64,000 nucleotides of DNA from Pseudomonas sp. IAC-BECa141. GTDB lineage: Bacteria > Pseudomonadota > Gammaproteobacteria > Pseudomonadales > Pseudomonadaceae. Made by a program: the position numbers and the translations under genes. Shown one piece after another: positions 1 to 8,264 of the stretch (positions within the stretch are counted from its first letter, which is position 1; each line of letters opens with the position of its first letter). Below the pieces are notes generated by a model, which did not search any database, was not told the DNA's origin, and saw only the letters and a program-made list of their open reading frames with translations. The stretch covers positions 2,232,001-2,296,000 of the forward strand of contig NZ_CP065410.1 in assembly GCF_020544405.1 (NCBI RefSeq), in the 5' to 3' direction.

Positions 1-1087
1 GGTCGAACGTCCAGAGGTTGATCCGAGCGTAGAGATCTTCCCGGAACAGGCCTTCGGCGACACGACTGCGCAGGTCGCGGTGGGTGCCTGCGATGATCAG
101 GAAGTCGCTGTCGACTTCCTTGTCCGAGCCCAGCGGGAAGAAGCGCTTCTCTTCGATGGCCTTGAGCAGCATGGCTTGTTCGTCCGTGCCCAGTTCGCCG
201 ATCTCATCGAGAAACAACATGCCACCGTCAGCCGCTCGCAATAGGCCGTCGCGTGCGTTTTGTGCGCCGGTAAAGGCGCCTTTGACGTGGCCGAACAGCG
301 CGGACATTGCACCGTCCCCACGCAGGGTGGCGCAGTTGACTTCAACGAAGCGTCCCTGCATTTGATGGCGACTGCGTTTGAGCTCGTAAATGCGTCGGGC
401 GAGAAAAGACTTGCCGGCGCCGGTCGGACCGATCAGCAGCATCGGCGCTTTGGAGCGTACGGCCACGCGTTCGATCTGTTCGATGGAGCGGTTGAACGCG
501 GTGTTTCGGGTGGCGATGCCGGACTTGAGAAACTCCAGGCCTTCCAGGCGTCTGTGAGTGAAGCGAGAGGCAATCCGGTCGTAGCGCGACAGATCCAGGT
601 CAATCAGGGCGTGTGTGCCGGTGGCCGGTTCTTCTTCATTCTTGCGGCGGGCGGGGGAGGTCTGGATCAGGCGTGCCGGCAAGTAGCGCGCCTCGGTCAG
701 CAAGAACCAGCAGATCTGCGCGACGTGGGTTCCTGTGGTGATGTGCACCAGATAGTCCTCACGCTCGGTATCGAAAGTGTATTCGGAGGTGAAGTCATGG
801 AGCGCGCCGTAGACCTCTTCGAAATCCCAGGGATTACGCAACGGCATCGGGTGCAGGCGCACTTCTGTGCCGGGCGACACCTGATGGATGTCCTCGCGAA
901 TGCGTTCGGCCAGGCTCGTGTCCCGGGCGTCTGTGCCGTGTATCAGTTCCAGTTGATGGATCAATACATCCGGTTGCTGGCACAGGCCCACGCTAGGCCG
1001 CCAATGGTTCCAGCGGTTGGCGCCTTTGCCTACGCGATCAAGGGTGGCGCCGATGAAACCGATGGCGACGGTGCGCTTGCCGGACAT
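1..1087 (-). CDS. rtcR: RtcR, sigma-54-dependent activator of the RNA-repair operon (partial, 3' end outside window)
   Basis: Reading leftward from ATG at 1087, about 362 codons are visible and the gene runs off the left edge. The N-terminal ~180 residues correspond to the RtcR regulatory (CARF-like) domain. The AAA+ domain shows Walker A GPTGAGKS at about residues 220-227, the sigma-54 contact motif GAFTGA at about 270-275 and Walker B LFLDE at about 291-295. The C-terminal helix-turn-helix is expected outside the window. It is divergent from rsr-rtcB-rlaP-rtcA, and a -24/-12 promoter lies in the 206-base gap, the arrangement known for RtcR-controlled rtcBA operons, where the regulator senses RNA damage products. 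Family identity is clear; the ligand cannot be read from this sequence. Confidence 0.95.
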   Translation of the reverse strand, partial: MSGKRTVAIGFIGATLDRVGKGANRWNHWRPSVGLCQQPDVLIHQLELIHGTDARDTSLAERIREDIHQVSPGTEVRLHPMPLRNPWDFEEVYGALHDFTSEYTFDTEREDYLVHITTGTHVAQICWFLLTEARYLPARLIQTSPARRKNEEEPATGTHALIDLDLSRYDRIASRFTHRRLEGLEFLKSGIATRNTAFNRSIEQIERVAVRSKAPMLLIGPTGAGKSFLARRIYELKRSRHQMQGRFVEVNCATLRGDGAMSALFGHVKGAFTGAQNARDGLLRAADGGMLFLDEIGELGTDEQAMLLKAIEEKRFFPLGSDKEVDSDFLIIAGTHRDLRSRVAEGLFREDLYARINLWTFD

Positions 1088-1234
1088 TGATGATCCTTAA
1101 AGATAAATGACGATACCCAATGATAATGTTTAAGCGTGTTATTTGTCGTGATGAGAGTTCATAGGTAATTGAAACTAAAATAAAATCTTTAAAAATCAAA
1201 TAGATAAGAATAATTTTCGAACTTTTTCAAAAGC

Positions 1235-1250
1235 TGGCACAGCGACTGCA
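1235..1250 (+). promoter_or_regulatory. sigma-54 (-24/-12) promoter of the rsr-rtc operon
   Basis: The sequence TGGCACAGCGACTGCA matches the RpoN consensus TGGCACG-N4-TTGCW with correct GG-GC spacing. It lies 44 bases upstream of the rsr ATG and within the gap facing rtcR, a sigma-54 activator. Transcription would begin near 1261. I found no convincing palindromic RtcR enhancer in 1088-1234, which is AT-rich. Confidence 0.85.
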
Positions 1251-1293
1251 ATACCTGTCGCAACGAACAGGACAACATAGCGAGACGCCACGA

Positions 1294-2841
1294 ATGGCCA
1301 ATTTCAACCTCTTCAATACGCAATCGAAAAGCCTGCCGGCGTGCGACGCCTTGAATGCTTCCGGTGCCGCGGCTTATGCCTACACACCCAAGCATCAGCT
1401 GGCCCAGCTGGCAGTCACCGGTTGCCTGAATTCGACCTTTTACGCATCCGCTCAAAGTCAGTTGGATCAGGTGTTGAAGCTGGTGGCGGAGCTGGACAGC
1501 CGTTTCGTGGCAAATGTCGCTCTTTATGCTCGCCAGAAAGGACACATGAAAGACATGCCGGCCTTGTTGCTGGCAGCGCTGACGGCTCAGCGTTCGGCTC
1601 TGGTGCCGGAGGTGTTCGAGAAGGTCGTGGACAGCGGCAAAATGCTGCGCAATTTCGTGCAAATCCTGCGCAGTGGCGCCACCGGTCGCCGCTCCCTGGG
1701 TTCTCAGCCCAAGCGTCTGGTGCAGAACTGGCTGAACAGCGCGACCGAACGCCAGCTCTTGCAGGCATCGATCGGCAATCAGCCTTCGCTGGCGGATGTG
1801 GTGAAGATGGTTCACCCAAAACCGTCCGAGGCCTGGCGCGAAGCGTTTTTTGCCTGGGTGATCGGCAAACCGGTGGATGCACAGGCGTTGCCCGGATTGA
1901 CTCGCGATCTGCTGGCATTTCGCAGCGGAGCGAGTGATCAAGTGCCTGAAGTGCCTTTTCAATTGCTCGGTAACGAAACGTTGAGCAAGGAACAATGGGC
2001 AGAGCAGGCGCGAAACATGGGCTGGCAGGGGCTGCGGATCAACCTCAATACGCTTGCGCGCCATGGTGCTTTTGAAGTGACGGGTTGCACCGAAACCGTG
2101 GCCGCACGGTTGGCGGATCCCGAAGCAGTGGTCGGGGCACGGGTGTATCCGTACCAGTTGCTGGCAGCGTACCGGATGGTCGGCGATGACGTGCCGGCGC
2201 TGATTCGCGAGGCTTTGCAGGATGCGCTGGAGCTGTCGTTGGCCAATGTGCCGAAGCTTCAGGGGGCTGTGGTGGTTTGCCCGGATGTTTCCGGATCCAT
2301 GGGGAGCCCGCTGACCGGTTATCGTCAGGGCGCGACCACCGCGGTGCGCTGCATCGATGTGGCGGCGCTGATTACGGCGGCGGTGTTGCGTAAACAGCCG
2401 ACGGCACGGGTGATGCCGTTCGAATGGAAGGTGGTGGATATCACCCTCAACCCGCGCGACAGTGTGATCAGCAATGCCGAAAAACTTGCGGGCATTTTCG
2501 GCGGCGGAACCTGCTGCTCGGCGCCGTTGAAGAAACTGGCGGACAGCAAGGCCAGGGTCGATACGTTGCTCATGGTGTCCGACAACGAATCCTGGATCGA
2601 TGCGCGACGTCAGGGCGCCAGCGAGACAATGTTGCAATGGGAGCGAATAAAGCGGATCAACCCGCAGGCACGCCTGATTTGCATTGACCTGCAACCAGGT
2701 TGGGCGACACCGGTGGCGGATCGTGACGACATCCTGAATGTCGGCGGTTTCAGTGATGCGGTGTTTGATGTGATCGAGCAGTTCACTGCCGGCCGGTACG
2801 GACCGCAGCACTGGGTCGAAGCGATTGAATGCATGGGATGA
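1294..2841 (+). CDS. rsr: Rsr, bacterial Ro60-like TROVE-domain RNA-binding protein
   Basis: The 515-residue protein has a TROVE-type HEAT-repeat ring (about residues 1-320) followed by a von Willebrand A-like domain with the MIDAS motif DVSGS at residues 331-335, the order and size of bacterial Ro60 orthologues. Ro proteins bind Y RNAs and the ends of misfolded or structured RNAs and work with exonucleases in RNA quality control. It is the first gene behind the sigma-54 promoter and is followed by rtcB after a 235-base gap that holds Y-RNA-like structures. No strong ribosome-binding site sits close to the ATG at 1294; the best purine stretch (AGGA, about 1269-1272) is some 20 bases upstream, so the start is less certain than the family. 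Confidence 0.93.
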   Translation: MANFNLFNTQSKSLPACDALNASGAAAYAYTPKHQLAQLAVTGCLNSTFYASAQSQLDQVLKLVAELDSRFVANVALYARQKGHMKDMPALLLAALTAQRSALVPEVFEKVVDSGKMLRNFVQILRSGATGRRSLGSQPKRLVQNWLNSATERQLLQASIGNQPSLADVVKMVHPKPSEAWREAFFAWVIGKPVDAQALPGLTRDLLAFRSGASDQVPEVPFQLLGNETLSKEQWAEQARNMGWQGLRINLNTLARHGAFEVTGCTETVAARLADPEAVVGARVYPYQLLAAYRMVGDDVPALIREALQDALELSLANVPKLQGAVVVCPDVSGSMGSPLTGYRQGATTAVRCIDVAALITAAVLRKQPTARVMPFEWKVVDITLNPRDSVISNAEKLAGIFGGGTCCSAPLKKLADSKARVDTLLMVSDNESWIDARRQGASETMLQWERIKRINPQARLICIDLQPGWATPVADRDDILNVGGFSDAVFDVIEQFTAGRYGPQHWVEAIECMG

Positions 2842-2869
2842 GGCAATCAGCCACCCAATGAATTGATTT

Positions 2870-2939
2870 GTCACGGGCACTGAATGCCGGTGGGACTACA
2901 TCCAAGACGTCTCACCAAACCCTTGTCAGTGCGCGTGAC
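2870..2939 (+). ncRNA. candidate Y-RNA-like transcript 1 (rsr-rtcB intergenic)
   Basis: The arms 2870-2882 (GTCACGGGCACTG) and 2927-2939 (CAGTGCGCGTGAC) pair at 12 of 13 positions, closing a 44-base loop. A long closing stem with a large internal loop is the general design of Y RNAs, and Y RNA genes lie beside rsr and rtcB in other bacteria such as Salmonella. The loop carries the first copy of a GAATGCCGGTGG repeat. The name is an inference from position and fold; I did not find the GGTTCGA T-loop of YrlA-type RNAs. Confidence 0.45.
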
Positions 2940-3069
2940 GGCACGAATGCCGATGGCTGTACATCTGAGGCCGGCTAATCCCGGTGCGCGGTAACGCGCA
3001 ACAGTCACCAACCTTTGTCGTGCCACCTTTTTTGAATCTGCCGGCGAATACCGGTGGAACTACCTGAAG
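2883..3069 (+). repeat. three imperfect copies of a GAAT(G/A)CCGGTGG element
   Basis: Related stretches start at 2883 (GAATGCCGGTGGGACTACAT), 2945 (GAATGCCGATGGCTGTACAT) and 3046 (GAATACCGGTGGAACTACCT). Copies 1 and 2 sit in the two Y-RNA-like folds, copy 3 immediately before the rtcB start. Each sits at or next to a short GGCA/TGCC or CCGG/CCGG hairpin, so the repeat is probably a structural RNA motif. Confidence 0.7.
2940..3033 (+). ncRNA. candidate Y-RNA-like transcript 2 (rsr-rtcB intergenic)
   Basis: GGCACGA at 2940-2946 pairs perfectly with TCGTGCC at 3018-3024, and a T6 run (3028-3033) follows three bases later. Inside are two small hairpins: CCGG-N6-CCGG (2971-2984) and TGCGCG-GTAA-CGCGCA (2985-3000, a GNRA-type tetraloop). 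Such stacked short arms inside a closing stem recall the tRNA-like module of bacterial Y RNAs. An alternative is that the whole gap is only a structured leader of rtcB. Confidence 0.4.
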
Positions 3070-3076
3070 AATCGAG

Positions 3077-4306
3077 ATGATGAAAGAACACACTTACCAA
3101 CTGCTGGAAGTCGCCAACGGCAAACCGATCAAGCTCTGGACCGAGGGCGTCCCGGTGGAAAACGAAGCTCGCGAGCAGTTGATGAACACGGCGAAGATGC
3201 CCTTCATCTTCAAGCATCTGGCTGTCATGCCGGACGTCCATCTGGGCAAGGGCTCGACCATCGGCAGCGTGATTCCCACGGTCGGCGCGATCATCCCGGC
3301 AGCGGTCGGGGTGGACATCGGTTGCGGCATGATTGCCGCGCGCACCTCGCTGACCGCGGCCGATCTGCCGGACAACCTGCATGGCCTGCGCAGTGCCATC
3401 GAGCAAGCGGTGCCTCATGGCCGCAGTTCGACCCGATCGCGCCGTGACAAAGGCGCCTGGGACGAGATTCCGCAACAGGCGGATCAGGCCTGGGCGGCGC
3501 TGAACCCACGGTTCAAGGCGATCACCGACAAGTACCCGAAACTGGCCAACACCAATAACCGCGGGCATCTCGGAACACTGGGCAGCGGTAACCACTTCAT
3601 TGAAGTGTGCCTGGATGAAGCCAACCGGGTCTGGTTCATGTTGCACAGCGGCTCGCGCGGTGTCGGCAACGCCATCGGCAACCTGTTCATCCAGATGGCC
3701 CAGGCGGATATGCGCCAGCACATCGCCAACCTGCCGGATCGTGATCTGGCGTATTTCGAAGAAGGCAGCCGGCACTTCGATGATTACGTGGAAGCCGTGG
3801 GCTGGGCCCAGGATTTCGCCAAGCAGAACCGGGAGCTGATGATGCGAGCGGTGATTCAGGCCACGCGGCAGATCATACGCAAGCCATTCGAAGTCGCGCT
3901 GGAAGCGGTGAACTGCCACCACAACTATGTGCAGAAAGAGCGGCATTTCGGCGAGGACATTCTGGTCACCCGCAAAGGCGCGGTGTCAGCGAAGAAGGGC
4001 GAGTTGGGGATCATTCCCGGTTCGATGGGCGCCAAGAGTTTCATCGTGCGTGGTCTGGGCAACGAAGAATCGTTTTGCTCCTGCAGCCACGGTGCCGGTC
4101 GGACCATGAGCCGTACCAAGGCCAAAAACACCTTCACCGTCGAAGATCAGATCCGCGCCACCGCGCATGTTGAATGCCGTAAGGATGCTGCGGTGATTGA
4201 TGAAATTCCGATGGCCTACAAGGACATCGACAAAGTCATGCACGCCCAGCGTGAGCTGGTTGAAGTGCTGCACACCCTGCGTCAGGTGGTGTGCGTCAAG
4301 GGATAA
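3077..4306 (+). CDS. rtcB: RtcB, 3'-phosphate/5'-OH RNA ligase
   Basis: This 409-residue protein is full length for bacterial RtcB. Metal-binding and active-site signatures are present: DVHLGKG from about residue 53, VDIGCGM with Cys83, GSGNHFIE, CHHNY, and CSHGAGR with His338, the His that accepts GMP in the family. RtcB joins 2',3'-cyclic-phosphate or 3'-phosphate ends to 5'-hydroxyl ends using GTP and Mn(II), healing RNAs cut by endoribonucleases. It lies between rsr with its Y-RNA-like gap and an RlaP-type nucleotidyltransferase. Two ATG codons in a row (3077, 3080) make the exact start ambiguous by one residue. Confidence 0.97.
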   Translation: MMKEHTYQLLEVANGKPIKLWTEGVPVENEAREQLMNTAKMPFIFKHLAVMPDVHLGKGSTIGSVIPTVGAIIPAAVGVDIGCGMIAARTSLTAADLPDNLHGLRSAIEQAVPHGRSSTRSRRDKGAWDEIPQQADQAWAALNPRFKAITDKYPKLANTNNRGHLGTLGSGNHFIEVCLDEANRVWFMLHSGSRGVGNAIGNLFIQMAQADMRQHIANLPDRDLAYFEEGSRHFDDYVEAVGWAQDFAKQNRELMMRAVIQATRQIIRKPFEVALEAVNCHHNYVQKERHFGEDILVTRKGAVSAKKGELGIIPGSMGAKSFIVRGLGNEESFCSCSHGAGRTMSRTKAKNTFTVEDQIRATAHVECRKDAAVIDEIPMAYKDIDKVMHAQRELVEVLHTLRQVVCVKG

Positions 4307-4345
4307 CGCGTGCCGAAAGGCGCGCCGGAACAAGGATTGAAAGAC

Positions 4346-5134
4346 ATGAAATTCGAAGAACGACATCCGCTGTGCAGCGCCATGCGCGCCCGGGTGCTGG
4401 AAGAACTGGCGCGCATAGAGCGTGAGCGCAATGTCACGGTGCTGTATGCCTGCGAATCAGGCAGCCGGGCCTGGGGTTTTGCCTCGCCGGACAGTGATTA
4501 CGATGTGCGCTTCGTTTATGTAGAGAAACCGGAGTGGTTCGTCCAGGTCGATGCGCCAGGTGATGTCATCGAGCGGCCTTTGGATGACGAGCTGGATGTC
4601 AGTGGCTGGGAGCTGCGCAAGACCCTCGGGCTGTTGCGCAAATCCAACCCGACCTTGCTGGAGTGGCTCGACTCCCCGCTGGTTTATCGCAGCGAGACCG
4701 CAGCGGTTGCGCAACTGCGGGCGCTGGCCGAGGCGTTCTACAGCCCGCCAGCCGCGCGCAATCATTATCTGTCGATGGCGAAGAAGAACTTCCGTGGTTA
4801 TCTGCAGGGTGAAAGCGTGCGGTTCAAGAAGTATTTCTACGTACTGCGGCCGCTGCTGGCGGTGCGCTGGATCGATCAGGGGCGTGGTCGGCCGCCGATG
4901 ACGTTCAGCGATCTGCTGAGTACCGTCGATGATCGTGCATTGCTCGATGAAGTCGACGAACTGCTCGCGCTCAAACGCAATGCCAACGAGAGCGCTTACG
5001 GTCCTCGTCGTCCGGCGTTGCATGCGTTCATCGAGGCGGAACTCGAGCGTGCGGTGCCGGCATTGCCAAGAACCCGGGAAGATTCGCGGCAGTTCGATCG
5101 ATACCTGCGGGAAACCGTTGGTTTGTACGCATAA
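4346..5134 (+). CDS. RlaP-type nucleotidyltransferase (DNA polymerase beta superfamily) of the RNA-repair operon
   Basis: The 262-residue protein begins with a minimal nucleotidyltransferase fold: GSRAWGF at about residues 39-45 followed by an acidic DSDYDVR motif near 50-56, the Pol beta-type GS...DxD pattern. The rest resembles the family named RlaP (PF10127), so called because it occurs in rtcB/rtcA RNA-repair operons; its exact reaction is not settled. I chose ATG 4346, preceded by AAGGA, over an in-frame GTG at 4310 that has an AAGGG upstream; the longer form would add 12 residues. It sits 39 bases after rtcB and 8 bases before rtcA, so it is in the same transcript. Confidence 0.85.
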   Translation: MKFEERHPLCSAMRARVLEELARIERERNVTVLYACESGSRAWGFASPDSDYDVRFVYVEKPEWFVQVDAPGDVIERPLDDELDVSGWELRKTLGLLRKSNPTLLEWLDSPLVYRSETAAVAQLRALAEAFYSPPAARNHYLSMAKKNFRGYLQGESVRFKKYFYVLRPLLAVRWIDQGRGRPPMTFSDLLSTVDDRALLDEVDELLALKRNANESAYGPRRPALHAFIEAELERAVPALPRTREDSRQFDRYLRETVGLYA

Positions 5135-5142
5135 GGAAAAAA

Positions 5143-6174
5143 ATGAAACAGGACGTTATTGAACTGGACGGCGCCATCGGTGGTGGCCAGGTGTTGCGTA
5201 GTGCGCTGAGTCTGTCGATGGTGACGGGCCAGGCGTTCCGCATCGAGCGGATTCGGGCCAGACGCAGTCGTCCCGGACTGTTGCGCCAGCACCTGACCGC
5301 GGTGACTGCGGCTGCTCAAGTCTGTGGTGCAAAGATCCAGGGGGCTGAGCTGGGCTCGCAGACATTGAGCTTCGAGCCGGGGCCGATTCGCGGTGGCGAT
5401 TTTCGCTTTGCCATTGGAACCGCCGGCAGTTGCACATTGGTGTTGCAGACCTTGCTGCCCGCTTTATTGCTTGCGCCGCAAGCCAGCCGCGTGCGGATCA
5501 GCGGCGGCACGCATAATCCGCTGGCGCCACCGACCGACTTTCTCAGCCGCAGCTGGTTACCGCTGCTGCGACGGATGGGCGCGGAGGTTGAACTGACGTT
5601 GCTGCGCCACGGGTTCGTACCGGCGGGTGGCGGTGAAATCGACGTCAGGGTGCAACCATCGAAGTTGTCAGCACTGCACCTGTGCGAGCGCGGCTTGCCG
5701 CTCTCGCAACAGGCGTGTGCGCTGACGGCGGGACTGGCGCCGAGTGTTGGTGTCCGCGAGCTCGAAAGGGTGGCCCAGCGATTGAACATGGCGTCAGCGG
5801 AGTTGAACGCGGTCATTCTTGATCCGGCCTGCGGACCGGGCAACGTGTTGCTGCTGGAATATGCGTTTGAACACGTCACCGAAGTTTTCAGCGCTTTCGG
5901 TCAAGCGTCTCTACGTTCGGAGAAGGTGGCGGACGCCGTGATCGATCAGGCGGCCGATTGGTTGCACAGCGGTGCAGCGGTGGCAGAACATCTGGCGGAC
6001 CAGTTGCTGTTGCCGATGGTGCTGGCCGGAGGTGGATCGCTTACCACGCCCAGGATGACCGAGCATTTGCACAGCAACATTTCGGTGATCGAGCGTTTTG
6101 TACCGATCGTCATCCAGTGCGAGGAAGAGGGCGCATCCCGGTTGAGGGTTGAAGTTCGCGCACGAAAGCAATAG
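5143..6174 (+). CDS. rtcA: RtcA, RNA 3'-terminal phosphate cyclase
   Basis: The 343-residue protein shows the cyclase hallmarks: N-terminal ELDGAIGGGQVLR, RSRPGL with HLTAV, a central GTAGSCTLV segment, and a C-terminal AEHLADQLLLPM motif whose His (about residue 283) corresponds to the adenylylated His of the family. RtcA converts RNA 3'-phosphates to 2',3'-cyclic phosphates with ATP and can also adenylate 5'-phosphate ends; with RtcB it forms a repair pair. The start has an AAGGAAAAA stretch just upstream. It is the last clear member of the rtcR-controlled operon. Confidence 0.96.
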   Translation: MKQDVIELDGAIGGGQVLRSALSLSMVTGQAFRIERIRARRSRPGLLRQHLTAVTAAAQVCGAKIQGAELGSQTLSFEPGPIRGGDFRFAIGTAGSCTLVLQTLLPALLLAPQASRVRISGGTHNPLAPPTDFLSRSWLPLLRRMGAEVELTLLRHGFVPAGGGEIDVRVQPSKLSALHLCERGLPLSQQACALTAGLAPSVGVRELERVAQRLNMASAELNAVILDPACGPGNVLLLEYAFEHVTEVFSAFGQASLRSEKVADAVIDQAADWLHSGAAVAEHLADQLLLPMVLAGGGSLTTPRMTEHLHSNISVIERFVPIVIQCEEEGASRLRVEVRARKQ

Positions 6175-6248
6175 GCGGCAAATTGCTGGCCCCCGAATGT
6201 TTCCGGTCCCGGCAAACTCGCCTTTTTTCAAAAGGTTAGGTGGGCTAT

Positions 6249-6578
6249 ATGCGGACGATTGTCATCACCGTAGCAACGCTTTCCCTCGCTCTGTTCGCGG
6301 TGGAGGCCCAGGCCAGGGAACTGAGCAAGAGCCATCGTTTTGCTTGTACCTGGGGGTCGGACATCGCCGCCGGCGCACAACAGTCGAAGCTGTCCGGGAT
6401 TTCCCTGTATGGCGCACGCAAGCGCTTGCAGGCGCGCAAGTTTCAGCAACCCTGGATGCGCATGACCGCCATGGGCATCACCGAGCAGACCTACGACAGC
6501 GCGTCGCGGCTCAAGCCGGCGGCCGTCAAGCAGACCTATTACGAACAGTGCGTTCGGCACGAGTTGGCCCAACGTTGA
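6249..6578 (+). CDS. small exported protein of unknown function
   Basis: I do not recognise this 109-residue protein. It starts with a typical signal peptide (MRTIVITVATLSLALF...AQA, cleavage expected near residue 20) and the mature part holds two cysteines (CTWGSD and EQCVRHE) that could form one disulfide in the periplasm. An AGG eight bases before ATG 6249 supports this start over an in-frame GTG at 6240. A strong terminator follows directly. It lies 74 bases after rtcA, but the leader with its own ribosome site suggests it may be expressed separately from the RNA-repair genes. Confidence 0.75.
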   Translation: MRTIVITVATLSLALFAVEAQARELSKSHRFACTWGSDIAAGAQQSKLSGISLYGARKRLQARKFQQPWMRMTAMGITEQTYDSASRLKPAAVKQTYYEQCVRHELAQR

Positions 6579-6581
6579 ACG

Positions 6582-6613
6582 AAAAAGCCCGACCTGAAGA
6601 GGTCGGGCTTTTT
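6582..6613. terminator. rho-independent terminator, bidirectional
   Basis: AAAAAGCCCGACC-TGAAGA-GGTCGGGC followed by T runs on both strands; it lies between the small exported gene (+) and the VOC gene (-), which converge here. Confidence 0.92.
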
Positions 6614-6635
6614 CATCTCCGGTGCAATGACAGCA

Positions 6636-7049
6636 TCATTTGTCACTTTCGCAATTGACCATCCACGACACGCCAAAACGATCCACCAGCATGCCGAAGC
6701 GGGCGGCCCAGAAGGTGGCTTCCAGCGGCATGTCGATGCGACCGTCTCTGGCCAGCGCGTTAAACACTCGTTCGGCCTCGGCGATGCTGTCGACATTCAG
6801 CGAAATCGAGCATCCGCTCATGCCTTGGGTCGGGCGGTCGGGTGTGGTGTCCGAAGCCATGAGCATCTGGTCACCGACTTTCAGGCAGGTGTGGATGATC
6901 AGGTTGTGATGCTCTTTGGGCACATGTTCGGCGGCTGGGGTTTCGCCGAAGGTCATCATTGCTTCGAGCTTGCCTTGCAGGCATTGCTCGTAAAACGTGA
7001 AAGCTGCGCGGCAATCGCCGTTGAAGATCAGGTACGGGTTGATTTTCAT
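6636..7049 (-). CDS. PhnB-like VOC superfamily protein (glyoxalase/DinB-type fold)
   Basis: The 137-residue protein starts MKINPYLIFNGDCRAAFTFY, the typical opening of PhnB-like vicinal-oxygen-chelate proteins, and contains the central HTCLKVGDQMLMASD segment and a C-terminal FGMLVDRFGVSWMVN strand that closes the second beta-alpha-beta-beta-beta module. Members often bind a metal or small ligand; many have no known reaction. A GGGAG is placed just before ATG 7049. It is a single-gene unit between a terminator and the next hydrolase. No specific substrate can be inferred. Confidence 0.88.
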   Translation of the reverse strand: MKINPYLIFNGDCRAAFTFYEQCLQGKLEAMMTFGETPAAEHVPKEHHNLIIHTCLKVGDQMLMASDTTPDRPTQGMSGCSISLNVDSIAEAERVFNALARDGRIDMPLEATFWAARFGMLVDRFGVSWMVNCESDK

Positions 7050-7207
7050 GGTAGTGCTCCCGAATAGGCAGTGGAACGCTGCGCGGCCGGGTGTGCCGAA
7101 ACAGCATCATGGATTGACTCCATCCAGCAAAGCGTTGGAACGCCGGTTTGCCAGCCGATGCTGCAAGAATTTCCTGTCGGGGCGACCGATGGTCTGCGCA
7201 GAGGGCG

Positions 7208-8152
7208 TCAGGAGTCGCGCGGGTTCTTCTGCACCGCTGCGCCCGCCACCCGGGCGACAGGTCGGGTTTGCATCAGCGCATCGATCGCTTTGCGATAGTT
7301 CTGTCCGCCCAGCGCCATGCTGTTGTTGTGCGTTGCGCCGGGCACCAGCAGCAGGTGTTTCGGCTGCCGGGCGGCGGCGAACAGTTGCTCGCTGAAACGT
7401 GACGGCACAAACGCATCGGCAAGACCGTGTACCACCAGCAACGGCATGTGGATCTCGGCGATCTTGTCGATGGAGTCGAACTTCTGCGACAGCAACCAAC
7501 GGACTGGAAGGGAGGTGTTGGCCACGGCTGCCGCTACATCCGCCAATGAAGTGAAGGTGGATTCGATGACCAGTCCGCGCACCGGCAATGGGGTGTGATT
7601 TCTGGCGGCATCGCGGCCGAGTTCGGCAGCCAGGTCGACGGCGACCGCGCCCCCCAGCGAGTGGCCGTAGATCAGGCGTTTGTTCGGATCAGGTTGCAAC
7701 AGCTGGAAGCGTTCCCAGGCCACACGGGCATCTTCGTAAACCGTGCTTTCCGACGGCAGATCACCACGGCTTTGGCCGAAGCCGCGATAGTCGATGGCCA
7801 ATACCGAATAACCCGCCGCGCGCAGTTGCTCGATACGGAACAGTTGCCCGGTCAGATTCCAGCGTACGCCGTGCAGATAAAGGATGGCCGGCGCATCGGC
7901 ACGTTCCGCCGGCCACCACCAGGCGTGAATGTTTTGCCCGGCCTTGAAGCTTTTCGGTTGCAGGTCGAGTTCCTGCACGCTGCCGGGCAATCCGTGATAC
8001 CAGCCGGCGGTGCCCGGTTCAATGCGAAACAAGAGTTTGCGTTCGGTGTGTTCCAGCACGGCACAACTCGCCGGCACGCCGATGATCAGGGCAGCCATGC
8101 AGGCGAACGCCAGACGGCGGCGTCGAAGTCGGGTCATGAAGGCAAGGAACAT
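7208..8152 (-). CDS. membrane-anchored alpha/beta hydrolase
   Basis: About 314 residues. A positively charged N-terminus (TRLRRRRLAF) and one hydrophobic segment indicate an inner-membrane anchor or uncleaved signal with the enzyme in the periplasm; a Cys follows at ASCAVL, so lipid modification is possible. The hydrolase core shows YLHGVRWN, the nucleophile elbow GHSLGG, a late Asp in GLADAFVP and a His in PGATHNN, giving a Ser-Asp-His triad. The start is uncertain: ATG 8152, ATG 8137 and GTG 8167 are all in frame, none with a strong ribosome site. The substrate is unknown. Confidence 0.82.
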   Translation of the reverse strand: MFLAFMTRLRRRRLAFACMAALIIGVPASCAVLEHTERKLLFRIEPGTAGWYHGLPGSVQELDLQPKSFKAGQNIHAWWWPAERADAPAILYLHGVRWNLTGQLFRIEQLRAAGYSVLAIDYRGFGQSRGDLPSESTVYEDARVAWERFQLLQPDPNKRLIYGHSLGGAVAVDLAAELGRDAARNHTPLPVRGLVIESTFTSLADVAAAVANTSLPVRWLLSQKFDSIDKIAEIHMPLLVVHGLADAFVPSRFSEQLFAAARQPKHLLLVPGATHNNSMALGGQNYRKAIDALMQTRPVARVAGAAVQKNPRDS

Positions 8153-8264
8153 TAAACGTTTCACCACGGCGTGGACAAAGAACGCTTTTTACCAGATGCC
8201 TTGACCCGCGCGTGACATTTTCGACCACCGCACGCCTGCAACGATTACAAAATGCTGCAACGAC

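Noticed and set aside
1189..2880. A 563-codon open frame antisense to rsr
   Set aside because: Composition is typical of antisense shadow frames (His/Arg/Gln rich) and the plus-strand Rsr protein is unmistakable.
2842..3076. A canonical tRNA gene between rsr and rtcB
   Set aside because: Small arms are present, but no complete cloverleaf, T-loop GGTTCGA or CCA-end acceptor stem could be drawn.
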